This document shows positions 51,391-60,081 of a DNA stretch of 64,000 nucleotides, in pieces; position 1 is the first letter of the stretch; every line of letters starts with the position of its first letter. The notes beneath the pieces are model-generated. The model worked only from the letters and a program-made list of their open reading frames with translations, was not told where the DNA came from and did not search any database. The stretch covers positions 80,142-144,141 of the forward strand of contig JAIBEZ010000022.1 of assembly GCA_019459485.1 (NCBI GenBank), read 5' to 3'. The DNA comes from Prolixibacteraceae bacterium. GTDB lineage: Bacteria > Bacteroidota > Bacteroidia > Bacteroidales > Prolixibacteraceae. The position numbers and the translations under genes were made by a program.

Positions 51391-53793
51391 ATGGGCACAT
51401 CTGGGAAATATAACAACCGTGAAATTAGCTGGCTTTCGTTTAACGAGCGAGTGCTTCAGGAGGCCGAAGATCCCACCGTTCCTTTGTTTGAGCGAATCCG
51501 GTTCCTCGGTATTTTCTCCAATAACCTCGATGAGTTTTTTAGGGTGCGGGTGGCTGCGGTGCGCCGAATGCTCGAATTTGGCAAAGACGAAGAAGGTCTT
51601 TTAGGCAATTATACTGCAGCCGAACTGTACGATAAAATTCAGGAAACTGTTGTTCAACAACAGCAAAAAGCACAGGAAATATACCGGAATATTTGGGAGG
51701 AGATGGCCACTGAAAACATTTTCATGCTCGATGAAAAACAGTTGACACATGATCAGGGTATTTTTGTACGAAAGTATTTCAATATGAAAGTACTTCCGAA
51801 TATCATCCCGATAATGCTCGGAAAGTCGATGAAGTTCCCTTATTTACGCGACAAATCAGTTTACCTGGCGGTTAAATTGTCAAAAATAAATGCTCCCGAA
51901 AAGTTTTCTTATGCACTCATCCGGATTCCCAGCCGTTCGGTTTCGCGGTTTCTGGTTTTACCCGATCAGGGAAATAAGAAATTTGTTATCATGGTTGACG
52001 ATGTTATCCGCTTTTGCCTGAATGAAGTTTTTCCTATTTTCAATTATGATCATTTTGAAGCTTATACAATAAAAGTTACACGTGATGCCGAACTTGACAT
52101 TGACGATGATATCTCGAAAAGCTTCATCGAAAAAATGGAAATCGGATTAAAAAAACGGAAAGTGGGTATTCCGGTGCGGTTAATTTACGACCGCGAAATG
52201 CCTTCAGATTTGCTCGAATTCATCATGAAAAAAATGAAACTCGACGGGGCTGACAAAACAGTGTCAGGAGGGCGTTACCACAACCACAAAGATTTTATGA
52301 ATTTTCCTGAAATAGGGAAACATCATCATTATTACCAAAGCTTGCCATCTATTCCGCATAAGGATTTAATCCCACGCCAAAGTATCCTGAAGAAATTACG
52401 GAAGAAGGACATTTTGCTGCATTATCCTTATCAGAGCTTTTCTCATTTTATAGATTTCCTGCGCGAAGCGGCCATCGACCCGAAAGTCAGGGAAATCGGG
52501 ATCACCATTTACCGTGTTTCCGAAACTTCCAAGGTTGTAAACGCTTTGCTGAATGCCATCCGCAACGGCAAAAAAGTAACGGTTGTAATCGAGTTGCAAG
52601 CCCGGTTCGACGAGGAAGCCAACATTTTCTGGTCGAACAAACTTCAGGAAGAAGGGGCACATGTGATCAACGGGATTCCGGGATTGAAAATACACAGTAA
52701 ACTGGCTTGGATACAGCGAAAGGAGAAAAACGGCCTCCGAAATTACGCCTATATCGGAACCGGGAATTTCCATGAGGGTACGGCCCGCGTTTATGCTGAT
52801 AAAGGACTGATGACCGCAGATCCGCAGATTGGAAATGATGTGGCCAACATGTTCGAATTCTTCAAGCATACTTACAATCACTTCAACTTCGAACAAATTA
52901 TCGTCAGTCCTTTTTCGATGCGTAATTTCTTTATTCACAAAATTGATCAGGAAATTGTGAATGCCAGAAAAGGGAAAAAAGCGTACATGATATTGAAAAT
53001 GAATAGCCTGATCGACAAGAAGATGATCGATAAATTGTATGAGGCCAGTCAGGCAGGTGTGAAAATACAACTCATTATTCGTGGAATATTCGGTATGAAA
53101 ATCGATGATCCGATTCTGAGTAAAAACATTGAAGCAATCAGCATCGTCGATAAATTTTTGGAACATACCCGGGTTTTTCTTTTTGCCAATGGCGGAAAAG
53201 AAAATATTTATATCTCGTCGGCTGACTGGATGCCCCGCAATCTCGACCGTCGTATAGAAGTTGCCTGCCCGATAAATTCTCCGGAAATAAAATCAGAATT
53301 GAAAGAATTACTCCGGATTCAGCTTCGCGACAATACAAAGGCGCGCATTCTCGACAGTGAGCTGAGCAATAAGTACAACAACCAAAACAGTGGGACGCGT
53401 TACCGTGCACAGGAAGACTATTACAATTACATCAAAAAAAGACATCAGAATCTCATGAAAATATATCACAACCCACGCTGTTCAAAAAGTCGCGAAGGAC
53501 TTTTATACCTAGAAGAAAAAGGCTGCGAATTTGAAGTTGTCAATTACATGAAAGACGGAATAACTGCCCCGGAAATAAAGGACTTTCTCGTTAAATCGGA
53601 GTTGAAAATTGAGGCAATTATTAGAACCGACGAAGATTTGTACAAATTGCAATACAAGGGAAAAGAGCTGACAGAAGAGGAATGGATAAAAATACTGGTT
53701 GAAAATCCGAAACTACTTCAGCGACCACTGGTTATAAAAGGATCACATGCTGTTCTGGCTCGTCCGGTTGAAGAGATTCAGAAGTTATTCTGA
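51391..53793 (+). CDS. ppk1: Polyphosphate kinase 1 fused in frame to an ArsC-like domain
   Basis: Using the ATG at 51391 (a TTG at 51364 is also in frame), residues 1 to about 688 are a complete PPK1, which makes polyphosphate from ATP. Landmarks are REISWLSFNERVLQEAED, RIRFLGIFSNNLDEFFRVRVA, the phosphorylated His435 in IHSKLAWI, STGNF-type YIGTGNFHEGTARVYAD, and His592 in EHTRVFLFANGG. The last 113 residues are an ArsC/Spx-like thioredoxin-fold protein (MKIYHNPRCSKSREGLLYLEEKGCEFEVVNYMK..., IRTDEDLYKLQY, LQRPLVIKGSHAVLARP) with its own in-frame ATG at 53455. The join follows a run of seven A (53434-53440); see findings. If real, it links polyphosphate synthesis with an arsenate-reductase-like or redox domain. 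Confidence 0.85.
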   Translation: MGTSGKYNNREISWLSFNERVLQEAEDPTVPLFERIRFLGIFSNNLDEFFRVRVAAVRRMLEFGKDEEGLLGNYTAAELYDKIQETVVQQQQKAQEIYRNIWEEMATENIFMLDEKQLTHDQGIFVRKYFNMKVLPNIIPIMLGKSMKFPYLRDKSVYLAVKLSKINAPEKFSYALIRIPSRSVSRFLVLPDQGNKKFVIMVDDVIRFCLNEVFPIFNYDHFEAYTIKVTRDAELDIDDDISKSFIEKMEIGLKKRKVGIPVRLIYDREMPSDLLEFIMKKMKLDGADKTVSGGRYHNHKDFMNFPEIGKHHHYYQSLPSIPHKDLIPRQSILKKLRKKDILLHYPYQSFSHFIDFLREAAIDPKVREIGITIYRVSETSKVVNALLNAIRNGKKVTVVIELQARFDEEANIFWSNKLQEEGAHVINGIPGLKIHSKLAWIQRKEKNGLRNYAYIGTGNFHEGTARVYADKGLMTADPQIGNDVANMFEFFKHTYNHFNFEQIIVSPFSMRNFFIHKIDQEIVNARKGKKAYMILKMNSLIDKKMIDKLYEASQAGVKIQLIIRGIFGMKIDDPILSKNIEAISIVDKFLEHTRVFLFANGGKENIYISSADWMPRNLDRRIEVACPINSPEIKSELKELLRIQLRDNTKARILDSELSNKYNNQNSGTRYRAQEDYYNYIKKRHQNLMKIYHNPRCSKSREGLLYLEEKGCEFEVVNYMKDGITAPEIKDFLVKSELKIEAIIRTDEDLYKLQYKGKELTEEEWIKILVENPKLLQRPLVIKGSHAVLARPVEEIQKLF

Positions 53794-53799
53794 GAAATT

Positions 53800-54579
53800 T
53801 CAATTCACCTTCGATTGAAGTGCTTTTATTTCTTTCTCCAACTGGATTTTTAGCTTCAGGGAATTCGACAAAGCCAGTGCGTCTTTTACTGCCTGTTTGT
53901 CGTATTCCTCAAGCACAATGAAATACATACGTTTTCCCAGAAAAACCGCTTTCAGGTTGCGGTCGGCATTGTCGGCAATAAACTGGATCACACCGTTGTC
54001 CTTGCCGTTTGTGTATCTGACTTTTTCCCAATGGGTATTCATAAATTCGCTGTGATGATTGTTTGGGTCGTCCAGTAAAACCGAGTCGGTTTTGGCCTGA
54101 AATACACCATCGTAAACGCGCAGCCCCACATGGTCGAGCCATTGTTCTCCGTAATAATTGCTCGAAATGTACAATTCGCCGCGTTCGTCCAGGTGAAGTT
54201 GAATAAACGATTTGTTCCACCTGCGCTCGAAATTCTGCCTTTTGTGAATGTACTGTGTAAATCGGTCGTATTCAGTTTTTTCCTGATCAAACATCTTCTC
54301 GAGTTCCAATATCCGGGTACTCAGCTGGTCGAATTGATCCTGTTTCCGGTACAAAATTTCAGAGTTGATCTTTTTGCTGAATTCTTTTGCCTTGCCGATG
54401 GCATCAAAAGCTTCAGGATATAAAACCTGAATGGAATCCAATTGCTGCAATGCCAGCAGCGAATCGCCCTTTTCGCAAATGCCAATTGCAAGGTTCATCT
54501 TTTCCTCTGCCAGTTTCTTATGGCTTGGTCCACACGAAAAAAGAAGGAGTGTCACTATGATAATTTCAACATATTTCAT
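53800..54579 (-). CDS. Hypothetical lipoprotein with coiled-coil segment
   Basis: A lipoprotein (lipobox LLFSC) of about 259 residues from the ATG at 54579. The frame extends to an ATG at 54603, but the shorter start gives a better leader (MKYVEIIIVTLLLFSC). Residues about 25-110 are charged and helical, probably coiled coil (KLAEEKMNLAIGICEKGDSLLALQQLDS, LELEKMFDQEKTEYDRFTQYIHKRQNFERRW). A beta-rich domain follows (IQLHLDERGELYISSNYYGEQWLDHVGLRVYD, NGVIQFIADNADRNLKAVFLG), and the chain closes with another helix. I do not recognise the family. It converges on the ppk1 gene with a 6-bp gap. Confidence 0.8.
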   Translation of the reverse strand: MKYVEIIIVTLLLFSCGPSHKKLAEEKMNLAIGICEKGDSLLALQQLDSIQVLYPEAFDAIGKAKEFSKKINSEILYRKQDQFDQLSTRILELEKMFDQEKTEYDRFTQYIHKRQNFERRWNKSFIQLHLDERGELYISSNYYGEQWLDHVGLRVYDGVFQAKTDSVLLDDPNNHHSEFMNTHWEKVRYTNGKDNGVIQFIADNADRNLKAVFLGKRMYFIVLEEYDKQAVKDALALSNSLKLKIQLEKEIKALQSKVN

Positions 54580-54691
54580 CGCTTTCACTTTAGAACAGTT
54601 CATTTGTTCTTCAAAGAAAAAGATATTAAACGAACCATGAAAACAAAACCACTAACTTTTTATCTATATTTATCAGTTCAAAATAAAAACC

Positions 54692-55633
54692 ATGATTACG
54701 TTAACCCAACTTGAATACATTGTTGCTGTTGATACCTTCCGTCATTTCGGAAGAGCAGCCGAAAATTGTTTTATAACCCAGCCCACGCTTAGCATGCAAA
54801 TTAAAAAGCTGGAAGAAGATCTAGAAGTGATTATTTTCGACAGAAGCAAACAGCCCCTTATTCCTACTGATGTTGGCCGCAGGATCATTGATCAGGCGCG
54901 GATTGCGCTTCAGGAATCACAAAAAATTAACAGTATAATCAAGGAGCATAAGAATCTGATTTCCGGAGAATTGAAAATCGGGATCATTCCTACGTTGGCA
55001 CCATATCTCCTGCCTTTGTTTATTGGCAGTTACAAACGGGCATATCCCAATATCAACATTCGGGTTGAAGAACTTACCACTTCGAATATTATCGATCGCC
55101 TGAACCGTGATTTACTCGATGTAGGAATTTTGGTTACTCCGCTCAACGAAGACCGGATCAATGAAAAGCCACTTTTTTATGAAGGAATGTTGTTGTATGT
55201 AAACGACGAACATCCGCTGGCAACAAAAGAAAACATCAAATTGAAAGACATCGCGACTCCGGATATCTGGCTTTTGAGCGACGGACACTGCTTCCGCGAT
55301 CAGGTGGTCAACCTCTGTTCGTTCAAAGGAGCAGCCAACTCTGTATTGCCTTTTCATTTCGAAGCCGGATCATTGGAAACCATCATGAACATCGTCGATA
55401 AAGAAGGAGGTATGACCATTATTCCTGAATTGGCTACAATTGGGATGAGCGAAGCACGTTTCGAACATGTCCGTACTTTCAACGACATCAATCCGCTCAG
55501 GGAAGTCAGCTTGGTTTATTCACGGCATTTTGCCAAGTACAAACTCATCGAATTGCTTTGGAAAGAGATTGTTGCTTCGATGCCCGAAAAACTCCTTCAA
55601 AAAAACAGGGGAACAATCGTTGAATGGCGATAA
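54692..55633 (+). CDS. oxyR: Peroxide-sensing LysR-type regulator OxyR
   Basis: A 313-residue LysR-type regulator. The N-terminal winged HTH is LTQLEYIVAVDTFRHFGRAAENCFITQPTLSMQIKKLEEDL. The effector domain contains the redox pair Cys200 and Cys209 in SDGHCFRDQVVNLC, aligning with Cys199 and Cys208 of E. coli OxyR (GHCLRDQ), and GGMTIIPELATIG. On oxidation by hydrogen peroxide a disulfide forms and the protein activates catalase, peroxiredoxin and Dps genes. It is divergent from the preceding lipoprotein gene. It is not next to a peroxidase in this window. Confidence 0.94.
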   Translation: MITLTQLEYIVAVDTFRHFGRAAENCFITQPTLSMQIKKLEEDLEVIIFDRSKQPLIPTDVGRRIIDQARIALQESQKINSIIKEHKNLISGELKIGIIPTLAPYLLPLFIGSYKRAYPNINIRVEELTTSNIIDRLNRDLLDVGILVTPLNEDRINEKPLFYEGMLLYVNDEHPLATKENIKLKDIATPDIWLLSDGHCFRDQVVNLCSFKGAANSVLPFHFEAGSLETIMNIVDKEGGMTIIPELATIGMSEARFEHVRTFNDINPLREVSLVYSRHFAKYKLIELLWKEIVASMPEKLLQKNRGTIVEWR

Positions 55634-55749
55634 TTATTTTTCTCAATGTGCTTGTAGATTCAAAAAACTTAATTTCCTTTGCATCGCTAAAATAAAAAGC
55701 CTTCTGCTAAACGAAGTTGAAGGAATTTTGGTAAAAAATCCTGAAATAA

Positions 55750-55780
55750 TTTGGTGACTAATAAAATTGGTTTATTTTTG
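55750..55780 (+). promoter_or_regulatory. Consensus promoter for tRNA-Glu/rpsT
   Basis: TTTG (55750-55753), exactly 19 bp, then TATTTTTG (55773-55780): a full match to the Bacteroidota promoter consensus, 28 bp before the tRNA. Confidence 0.85.
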
Positions 55781-55808
55781 CAGTCCCAAATCAGGGATAT
55801 AACAAGTT

Positions 55809-55880
55809 GGCCCGTTCGTCTAGGGGTTAGGACGCCAGGTTTTCATCCTGGTAGCAGGGGTTCGAATCCCCTACGGGCTA
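55809..55880 (+). tRNA. tRNA-Glu (anticodon TTC)
   Basis: Cloverleaf: acceptor stem GGCCCGT/ACGGGCT (first pair G-U), D-arm GTC..GAC, anticodon stem CCAGG/CCTGG with loop TTTTCAT (anticodon TTC), and T-arm AGGGG-TTCGAAT-CCCCT. CCA is not encoded (ACA follows the acceptor stem). It lies 33 bp before rpsT. Confidence 0.97.
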
Positions 55881-55913
55881 CAAATAAATTTTAACAATTT
55901 AGAAAATAAAAAG

Positions 55914-56165
55914 ATGGCACATCATAAATCAACAAAGAAGAGAATCAAACAGGACGAGGTAAAAACTGTGCAGAATAAATACTATGCCAAAACAATGCGT
56001 AATGCCGTTAAAAAATTACGTCTTGAAACTGACAAAGAAGCTGCAGCAGTAAGCTATCCACAAGTTGTTTCGATGATTGACAGACTGGCGAAAAAGAATG
56101 TTATTCATGCAAACAAAGCTGCCAACCTGAAATCTTCACTCGCGCTGCACATCAACAAGATCTAA
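55914..56165 (+). CDS. rpsT: 30S ribosomal protein S20
   Basis: An 83-residue basic helical protein that binds 16S rRNA in the 30S subunit. The sequence is typical of S20: [20 protein letters not shown] at the N-terminus, then [42 protein letters not shown]. It is probably cotranscribed with tRNA-Glu from the consensus promoter at 55750 and is followed by a strong intrinsic terminator. Confidence 0.97.
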   Translation: MAHHKSTKKRIKQDEVKTVQNKYYAKTMRNAVKKLRLETDKEAAAVSYPQVVSMIDRLAKKNVIHANKAANLKSSLALHINKI

Positions 56166-56189
56166 AAAAGATCATTATTCAAAATATAG

Positions 56190-56221
56190 AAAAAGCCGTC
56201 TTGTTTCAAGGCGGCTTTTTT
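56190..56221 (+). terminator. Intrinsic terminator of rpsT
   Basis: AAAAAGCCGTCTT pairs with AAGGCGGCTTTTT (one U-G pair) around GTTTC, followed by a T-run, 25 bp after the rpsT stop. Confidence 0.9.
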
Positions 56222-56244
56222 CGTATGCGTATAGCCCATGGGTG

Positions 56245-56270
56245 CGGAAGTTTTCAACTTCCGGTTTTTA
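56245..56270 (+). repeat. Second hairpin after rpsT (CGGAAGTT palindrome)
   Basis: CGGAAGTT-TTC-AACTTCCG (56245-56263) followed by GTTTTTA. It could be a backup terminator, and it resembles a dispersed Bacteroidota palindrome. Confidence 0.55.
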
Positions 56271-56287
56271 AAATACTCCGATAAAAT

Positions 56288-56300
56288 ATCGCATCACCCA
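56288..56300. repeat. 13-bp direct repeat, left copy
   Basis: ATCGCATCACCCA occurs here and again at 57877-57889 in the same orientation. The two copies bracket the ATPase and HicB-like genes. Confidence 0.6.
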
Positions 56301-56302
56301 AA

Positions 56303-56545
56303 CTAAAATGAAATTGCATGCAAGTCATCGGCAAACCGATGCAAAGCTTTTTCCATTCTTTTCAATTGTTTTGGACCTGGCTTCTTTATTCCATTGGCAT
56401 ATTGTGAAACCAAACTTTCATTCATGTCGGCAATATCTGAAAGACCTTTCTGCGACATAACTTTCGATAACCACTCCATAAAAGTCTGAATATCAAATTT
56501 AAAGGCCAATTGATATTCTCCGGATAAAGTTTCAGGAAGGTTGTC
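56303..56545 (-). pseudogene. Truncated HicB-like antitoxin, C-terminal HTH half
   Basis: The frame is open from the TAA at 56546-56548 to the stop at 56303. No ATG lies at its head; the first usable start is a TTG at 56509 (68 residues). The sequence LPETLSGEYQLAFKFDIQTF, then the HTH (GLSDIADMNESLVSQYANGIKKP) and ALHRFADDLHAISF, resembles the C-terminal half of Bacteroidota HicB antitoxins. In those, an N-terminal RNase-H-like HicB domain comes first, and here it is missing. Coding-like sequence continues upstream of the TTG and overlaps the end of the ATPase gene, which favours a deletion remnant. No hicA toxin is adjacent. A small stand-alone regulator from the TTG remains possible. Confidence 0.5.
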
Positions 56546-57809
56546 TTAGCCACTTCCACAAAGGAATAAACTCTATTTCACCCTCGATCCCGAACCATTT
56601 ATGTTCTTCTTTCTGCTCATAATCATTCGTGATAACAATCATGCGCTTACATTGCAATTCGGTACTGGCTTTCATTAAAGACCTGATCTCGCGTTCTTTT
56701 ACTTTCTGTTCTGTGATTGAGTAGCAAACCTGGATCAGTTTTGTTATTTTCATTTCCTGTAGCACTACAAAATCGACCTCTTCCTGTTTTTGATTTTTAA
56801 AATAAAATATTTTCGATCCTCCTTCTAATTCTCTTCTTTTTAATTCAATTGCTACCGCATTTTCGAATAATTTCCCTGTATTTGGACTGAATTTAAAAGC
56901 TTTTGCCTGAAAATACCCATTGTCATAGCAATAGATTTTTATTCCTGCTTTCTTTTGTTCTGATATTTTATACGAAAACCTTGGAATACTAAATAGCAGG
57001 AAGGCTTCTTCAAGATAACCAAGGTATTTTGCAACGGTATGGATACTATTGAAATTTGCAATTTTCTGAATAGAAGTAGTAGAGAATTCTCCTGTGATAT
57101 TGGTAATCAGGATTTGTGCAAGATCGGTAAGTGCATTTGGAAAACGCACATGATAGCGCTTCACAATATCTTTCAGGATAATCGAATCAAACAGTGCTGA
57201 CAGATATTCACCAGGGTCGTAGTTTTTAATCCAAACTTCAGGAAATCCTCCTTTCATGACATACTCAAAACAACGCTGTTGACTGTCAAAGGAAGTTTCG
57301 CTGTGTGGAAACAGACTCATTATTTCAGGAAGGGAAAAAGGGAATACATAAGTGCAATAATGTCTTCCTGTCAAATGGGTTGCCAGATCGCTGCTTAACA
57401 AATGGGAGTTGCTTCCGGTAAGAAGTAGTTTATAACCATCGCGGTGCAAACGATTCACGATGATCTCCCATTGACTGACATTCTGGATTTCATCAAAAAA
57501 AAGGATCTTTGGATCAGAATACACTGCACGTACGGCTGAAATTATCTCATCGAAGTTATCGACTCTTAAAAGGCGTTCTTCATCAAAGTTCACATAACCG
57601 ATTTCCGCTTTTTGTCCTGCAGAATGCATAGTGAAAAAAGATTTTCCAGCTCTTCTTGGTCCGATCACAACGCTTATCAGATCGGTATCAAATCCCTTTA
57701 GTTCAGTTTTCCTCGGAACGTACTTTTCCTGAAGTCTCCGTTCTAACTCCACCTTTTGACCTGCTATGATATTTTGTATCATTTGTGCACATTCTAATAC
57801 ATACTGCAC
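56532..57809 (-). CDS. AAA-type ATPase with DUF4143 domain
   Basis: A 425-residue ATP-binding protein. The AAA_14 domain has Walker A GPRRAGKS (about 50-57), Walker B IDP-like KILFFDEIQNV, and the arginine-containing LLTGSNSHLLSSDLATHLTGR. The C-terminal DUF4143 domain has LFENAVAIELKRRELEGGSKIFYFKNQKQEEVDFVV, similar to a nuclease-like fold (E...D...ExD...VDF). Such proteins are frequent in accessory regions of Bacteroidota and archaea, and their function is not established. The gene is AT-rich relative to neighbours and lies between 13-bp direct repeats, suggesting acquisition. An in-frame ATG at 57782 is an alternative start. Confidence 0.88.
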   Translation of the reverse strand: MQYVLECAQMIQNIIAGQKVELERRLQEKYVPRKTELKGFDTDLISVVIGPRRAGKSFFTMHSAGQKAEIGYVNFDEERLLRVDNFDEIISAVRAVYSDPKILFFDEIQNVSQWEIIVNRLHRDGYKLLLTGSNSHLLSSDLATHLTGRHYCTYVFPFSLPEIMSLFPHSETSFDSQQRCFEYVMKGGFPEVWIKNYDPGEYLSALFDSIILKDIVKRYHVRFPNALTDLAQILITNITGEFSTTSIQKIANFNSIHTVAKYLGYLEEAFLLFSIPRFSYKISEQKKAGIKIYCYDNGYFQAKAFKFSPNTGKLFENAVAIELKRRELEGGSKIFYFKNQKQEEVDFVVLQEMKITKLIQVCYSITEQKVKEREIRSLMKASTELQCKRMIVITNDYEQKEEHKWFGIEGEIEFIPLWKWLRQPS

Positions 57810-57864
57810 AAAAATATATAAAAATTGCGCAGTTCGAGTACGAATGATGTCATTTTCTCCTAAA

Positions 57865-57889
57865 ATGCGATTACAAATCGCATCACCCA
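57865..57889. repeat. Palindrome and 13-bp direct repeat, right copy
   Basis: ATGCGATT-ACA-AATCGCAT (57865-57883) is a perfect palindrome. Its right arm continues into ATCGCATCACCCA (57877-57889), identical to 56288-56300. Confidence 0.6.
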
Positions 57890-57902
57890 GATTTCTTCAC
57901 AC

Positions 57903-57935
57903 AAAAAAAGCCTCACAGTTTCCTGCAAGGCTTTT
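57903..57935 (-). terminator. Intrinsic terminator of the suf operon
   Basis: On the minus strand AAAAGCCT..GCAG-GAAA-CTGT..AGGCTTTTTTT forms a stem with a GAAA loop and T-run, 21 bp after the sufD stop. Confidence 0.85.
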
Positions 57936-57955
57936 CGTATTTGAATATGTATTTT

Positions 57956-59326
57956 CTAACTATTGCATTTGTATTCGCAGTCGTGGCAAACGCTGATTTC
58001 ACCTTTCAGCCGTTTTTCAATCAGTTCATCAATCTGGTCGCGCAGCGGTTCAATGGTTATTTTCTGAACCACCTCGTGCGCAAAAGCATTCATCAGCATC
58101 ATCCGGGCATCTTTTTCGCCGATTCCGCGCGCCCTCAGGAAAAACAATGCTTCTTCGTTAATCTGTCCAACCGTAGCGCCGTGGCTGCATTTTACGTCGT
58201 CAGCGTCAATAATCAGCTGTGGTTTGGTTTGCATCCGGGCTTTGTCCGAAAGCAGAATATTGTTGTTTCGCTGGAATGCATTTGTTTGCTGTGCATCGCG
58301 CGCAACATGTATCCTGCCTGAGAAAGCTCCTGTTGATTCATCGTCCAATACGTTTTTGTAAATCTGATTGCTCAAACAATTGGGCGAAGCATGTTCGATT
58401 AAAGTGAAATTATCGACATGCTGTTTTTTATCGGTGAACGACATCCCGTACATGCTGGCTTCCGAATGATCGCCGCTAAAAGTTATTTTCAGGTTATTCC
58501 TGATCAATCCGCCGTGCAGACTGATCGCGCCTGTCACCAGGGTTGAATTGCGCTGCTGTTTGTAAAACGAAGAATTGATCGTTGTGGATAAGTTGTGGTG
58601 ATTTTGGAGGGTATAAACATCCACCATTGCATCTTCTCCAACAAAAACTTCAGAAACGGTATTGAATAATACTGAAGAAGTGGTAAGCGTATGATCGCAA
58701 ACCAGAATTTTTACCTGACAGCCAGCTTCTGCAATGACAAGGTTTCGCTGGGTAGCCATCAGATTGTCATCAGAACTCAGCAGATTGATCACCTGAACCG
58801 GCTTTTCAATTGCCACACCTTTTGGGATATACAAGAAAAAACCATCTTTCGTGAATGCGCTGTTCAATGCAACAAAAGGATCGTTCGACAAACCAGCCTG
58901 ACGGTTTAAATGGTTTTCAAGCAATTCGGGGCGTTCATTGGCAATCTGCTCCAGACTTCCCACAATGACTCCTGAAGGTAGCGCTGCGCCCGGATTGTTT
59001 CCGCTGTAAAACCAACCGTTCACAAGAAATACCAAATGAGTATCCAATTGCGGTACATTGCATTTGAAAATCTCATTCAGGTTAATTATACCTTTTTCCC
59101 TTACCAATTCCTGACGGTACGATTTTGCAAAAGCCGGTTTCAAATTGGTGTATTTGTAATCTTCATTCTTGAAATCAGGAATACCGGTTTGGGCAAATCG
59201 TTTGATCGATACTTCGCGCATTCGGTTTAGCAATGGCGAAGACCCTTGATTCAGCGTTTCCCTGCTTTGTTCAAACAGTGAAACCAACTGATCAGCCTGT
59301 GATATTTTTTCAGAAATAATACTCAT
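57956..59326 (-). CDS. sufD: Fe-S cluster assembly protein SufD
   Basis: A 456-residue SufD protein. It pairs with SufB in the SufBC2D scaffold complex that builds iron-sulfur clusters in the cytoplasm. Landmarks are IPDFKNEDYKYTNLKP near the N-terminus, then the beta-helix core (VNLLSSDDNLMATQRNLVIAEAGCQVKILVCDHT, LSNQIYKNVLDDESTGAFSGRIHVARDAQQTNAFQRNNNILLSDKARMQTKPQLIIDADDVKCSHGATVGQ). The C-terminal region is FLRARGIGEKDARMMLMNAFAHEVV. The chain ends in a Cys-rich tail (CHDCEYKC), which is unusual and could bind metal. It lies 2 bp after sufC and is the last gene before the terminator. Confidence 0.96.
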   Translation of the reverse strand: MSIISEKISQADQLVSLFEQSRETLNQGSSPLLNRMREVSIKRFAQTGIPDFKNEDYKYTNLKPAFAKSYRQELVREKGIINLNEIFKCNVPQLDTHLVFLVNGWFYSGNNPGAALPSGVIVGSLEQIANERPELLENHLNRQAGLSNDPFVALNSAFTKDGFFLYIPKGVAIEKPVQVINLLSSDDNLMATQRNLVIAEAGCQVKILVCDHTLTTSSVLFNTVSEVFVGEDAMVDVYTLQNHHNLSTTINSSFYKQQRNSTLVTGAISLHGGLIRNNLKITFSGDHSEASMYGMSFTDKKQHVDNFTLIEHASPNCLSNQIYKNVLDDESTGAFSGRIHVARDAQQTNAFQRNNNILLSDKARMQTKPQLIIDADDVKCSHGATVGQINEEALFFLRARGIGEKDARMMLMNAFAHEVVQKITIEPLRDQIDELIEKRLKGEISVCHDCEYKCNS

Positions 59327-59328
59327 GA

Positions 59329-60081
59329 TTATTGATCGTTCCCGTTTTTAAGCCAGTCGTAGCCTTTTTCTTCCAATTCCAGTGCAAGTTCTTTTCCACC
59401 TGATTTTACGATCCTGCCATTGTGCAAAACATGCACAAAATCAGGGACAATATAATCGAGCAGACGCTGGTAGTGTGTTACAAGAATGGTCGCATTTTCC
59501 GGTGATTTCAAGGTGTTTACGCCTTCTGCAACAATACGCAGCGCATCAATGTCCAGACCTGAATCGGTTTCATCCAATATCGAAAGTTTTGGTTCGAGCA
59601 TGGCCATCTGGAAAATTTCATTTTTCTTTTTCTCTCCTCCTGAAAATCCTTCGTTCACCGAACGGTTGGTCAATTCAGAATCTAGGTGAAGCATTTCCTT
59701 TTTAGCCCGCATCAGTTTCAGGAACTCTCCGGCAGTCAGTGGAGCAAGTCCTTTGAATTTGCGGTGCTCATTTACCGAAGCTTTCAGAAAATTAACCATT
59801 GGTACACCCGGAATTTCAACCGGATACTGAAAACTCAGGAACAATCCGCTGCGGGAGCGAACTTCAGGCGCCAATTCAAGCAAATTCTGTCCAAGATATG
59901 TTACTTCACCTTCCAGAATTTCATAATCCGGTTTTCCGGCCAACACATTGGCTAGTGTACTTTTTCCTGAACCATTTGGTCCCATGATGGCATGTACTTC
60001 GCCAGCTTTCACTTCCAGGTTAATTCCTTTCAGTATCTCTTTGCCTTCAACCGAGGCACGTAAATTTTTTATTGATAGCAT
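59329..60081 (-). CDS. sufC: Fe-S cluster assembly ATPase SufC
   Basis: A 250-residue ABC-type ATPase. Walker A is GPNGSGKS (34-41), the Q-loop lies in LFLSFQYPVEIPGVP, the signature is FSGGEKKKNEIFQMAMLEPK, and the Walker B region reads LSILDETDSGLDIDALRIV. SufC drives conformational change in the SufBCD scaffold during cluster assembly. It is 2 bp from sufD. The 136-bp gap to sufB carries repeated TTTCAAG-like sequence but no gene. Confidence 0.97.
   Translation of the reverse strand: MLSIKNLRASVEGKEILKGINLEVKAGEVHAIMGPNGSGKSTLANVLAGKPDYEILEGEVTYLGQNLLELAPEVRSRSGLFLSFQYPVEIPGVPMVNFLKASVNEHRKFKGLAPLTAGEFLKLMRAKKEMLHLDSELTNRSVNEGFSGGEKKKNEIFQMAMLEPKLSILDETDSGLDIDALRIVAEGVNTLKSPENATILVTHYQRLLDYIVPDFVHVLHNGRIVKSGGKELALELEEKGYDWLKNGNDQ

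Noticed and set aside
56532..57809. ATPase plus HicB-like gene as a functional toxin-antitoxin pair
   Set aside because: DUF4143 ATPases are not known HicA-type toxins, no hicA is present, and the HicB-like frame lacks its N-terminal domain.
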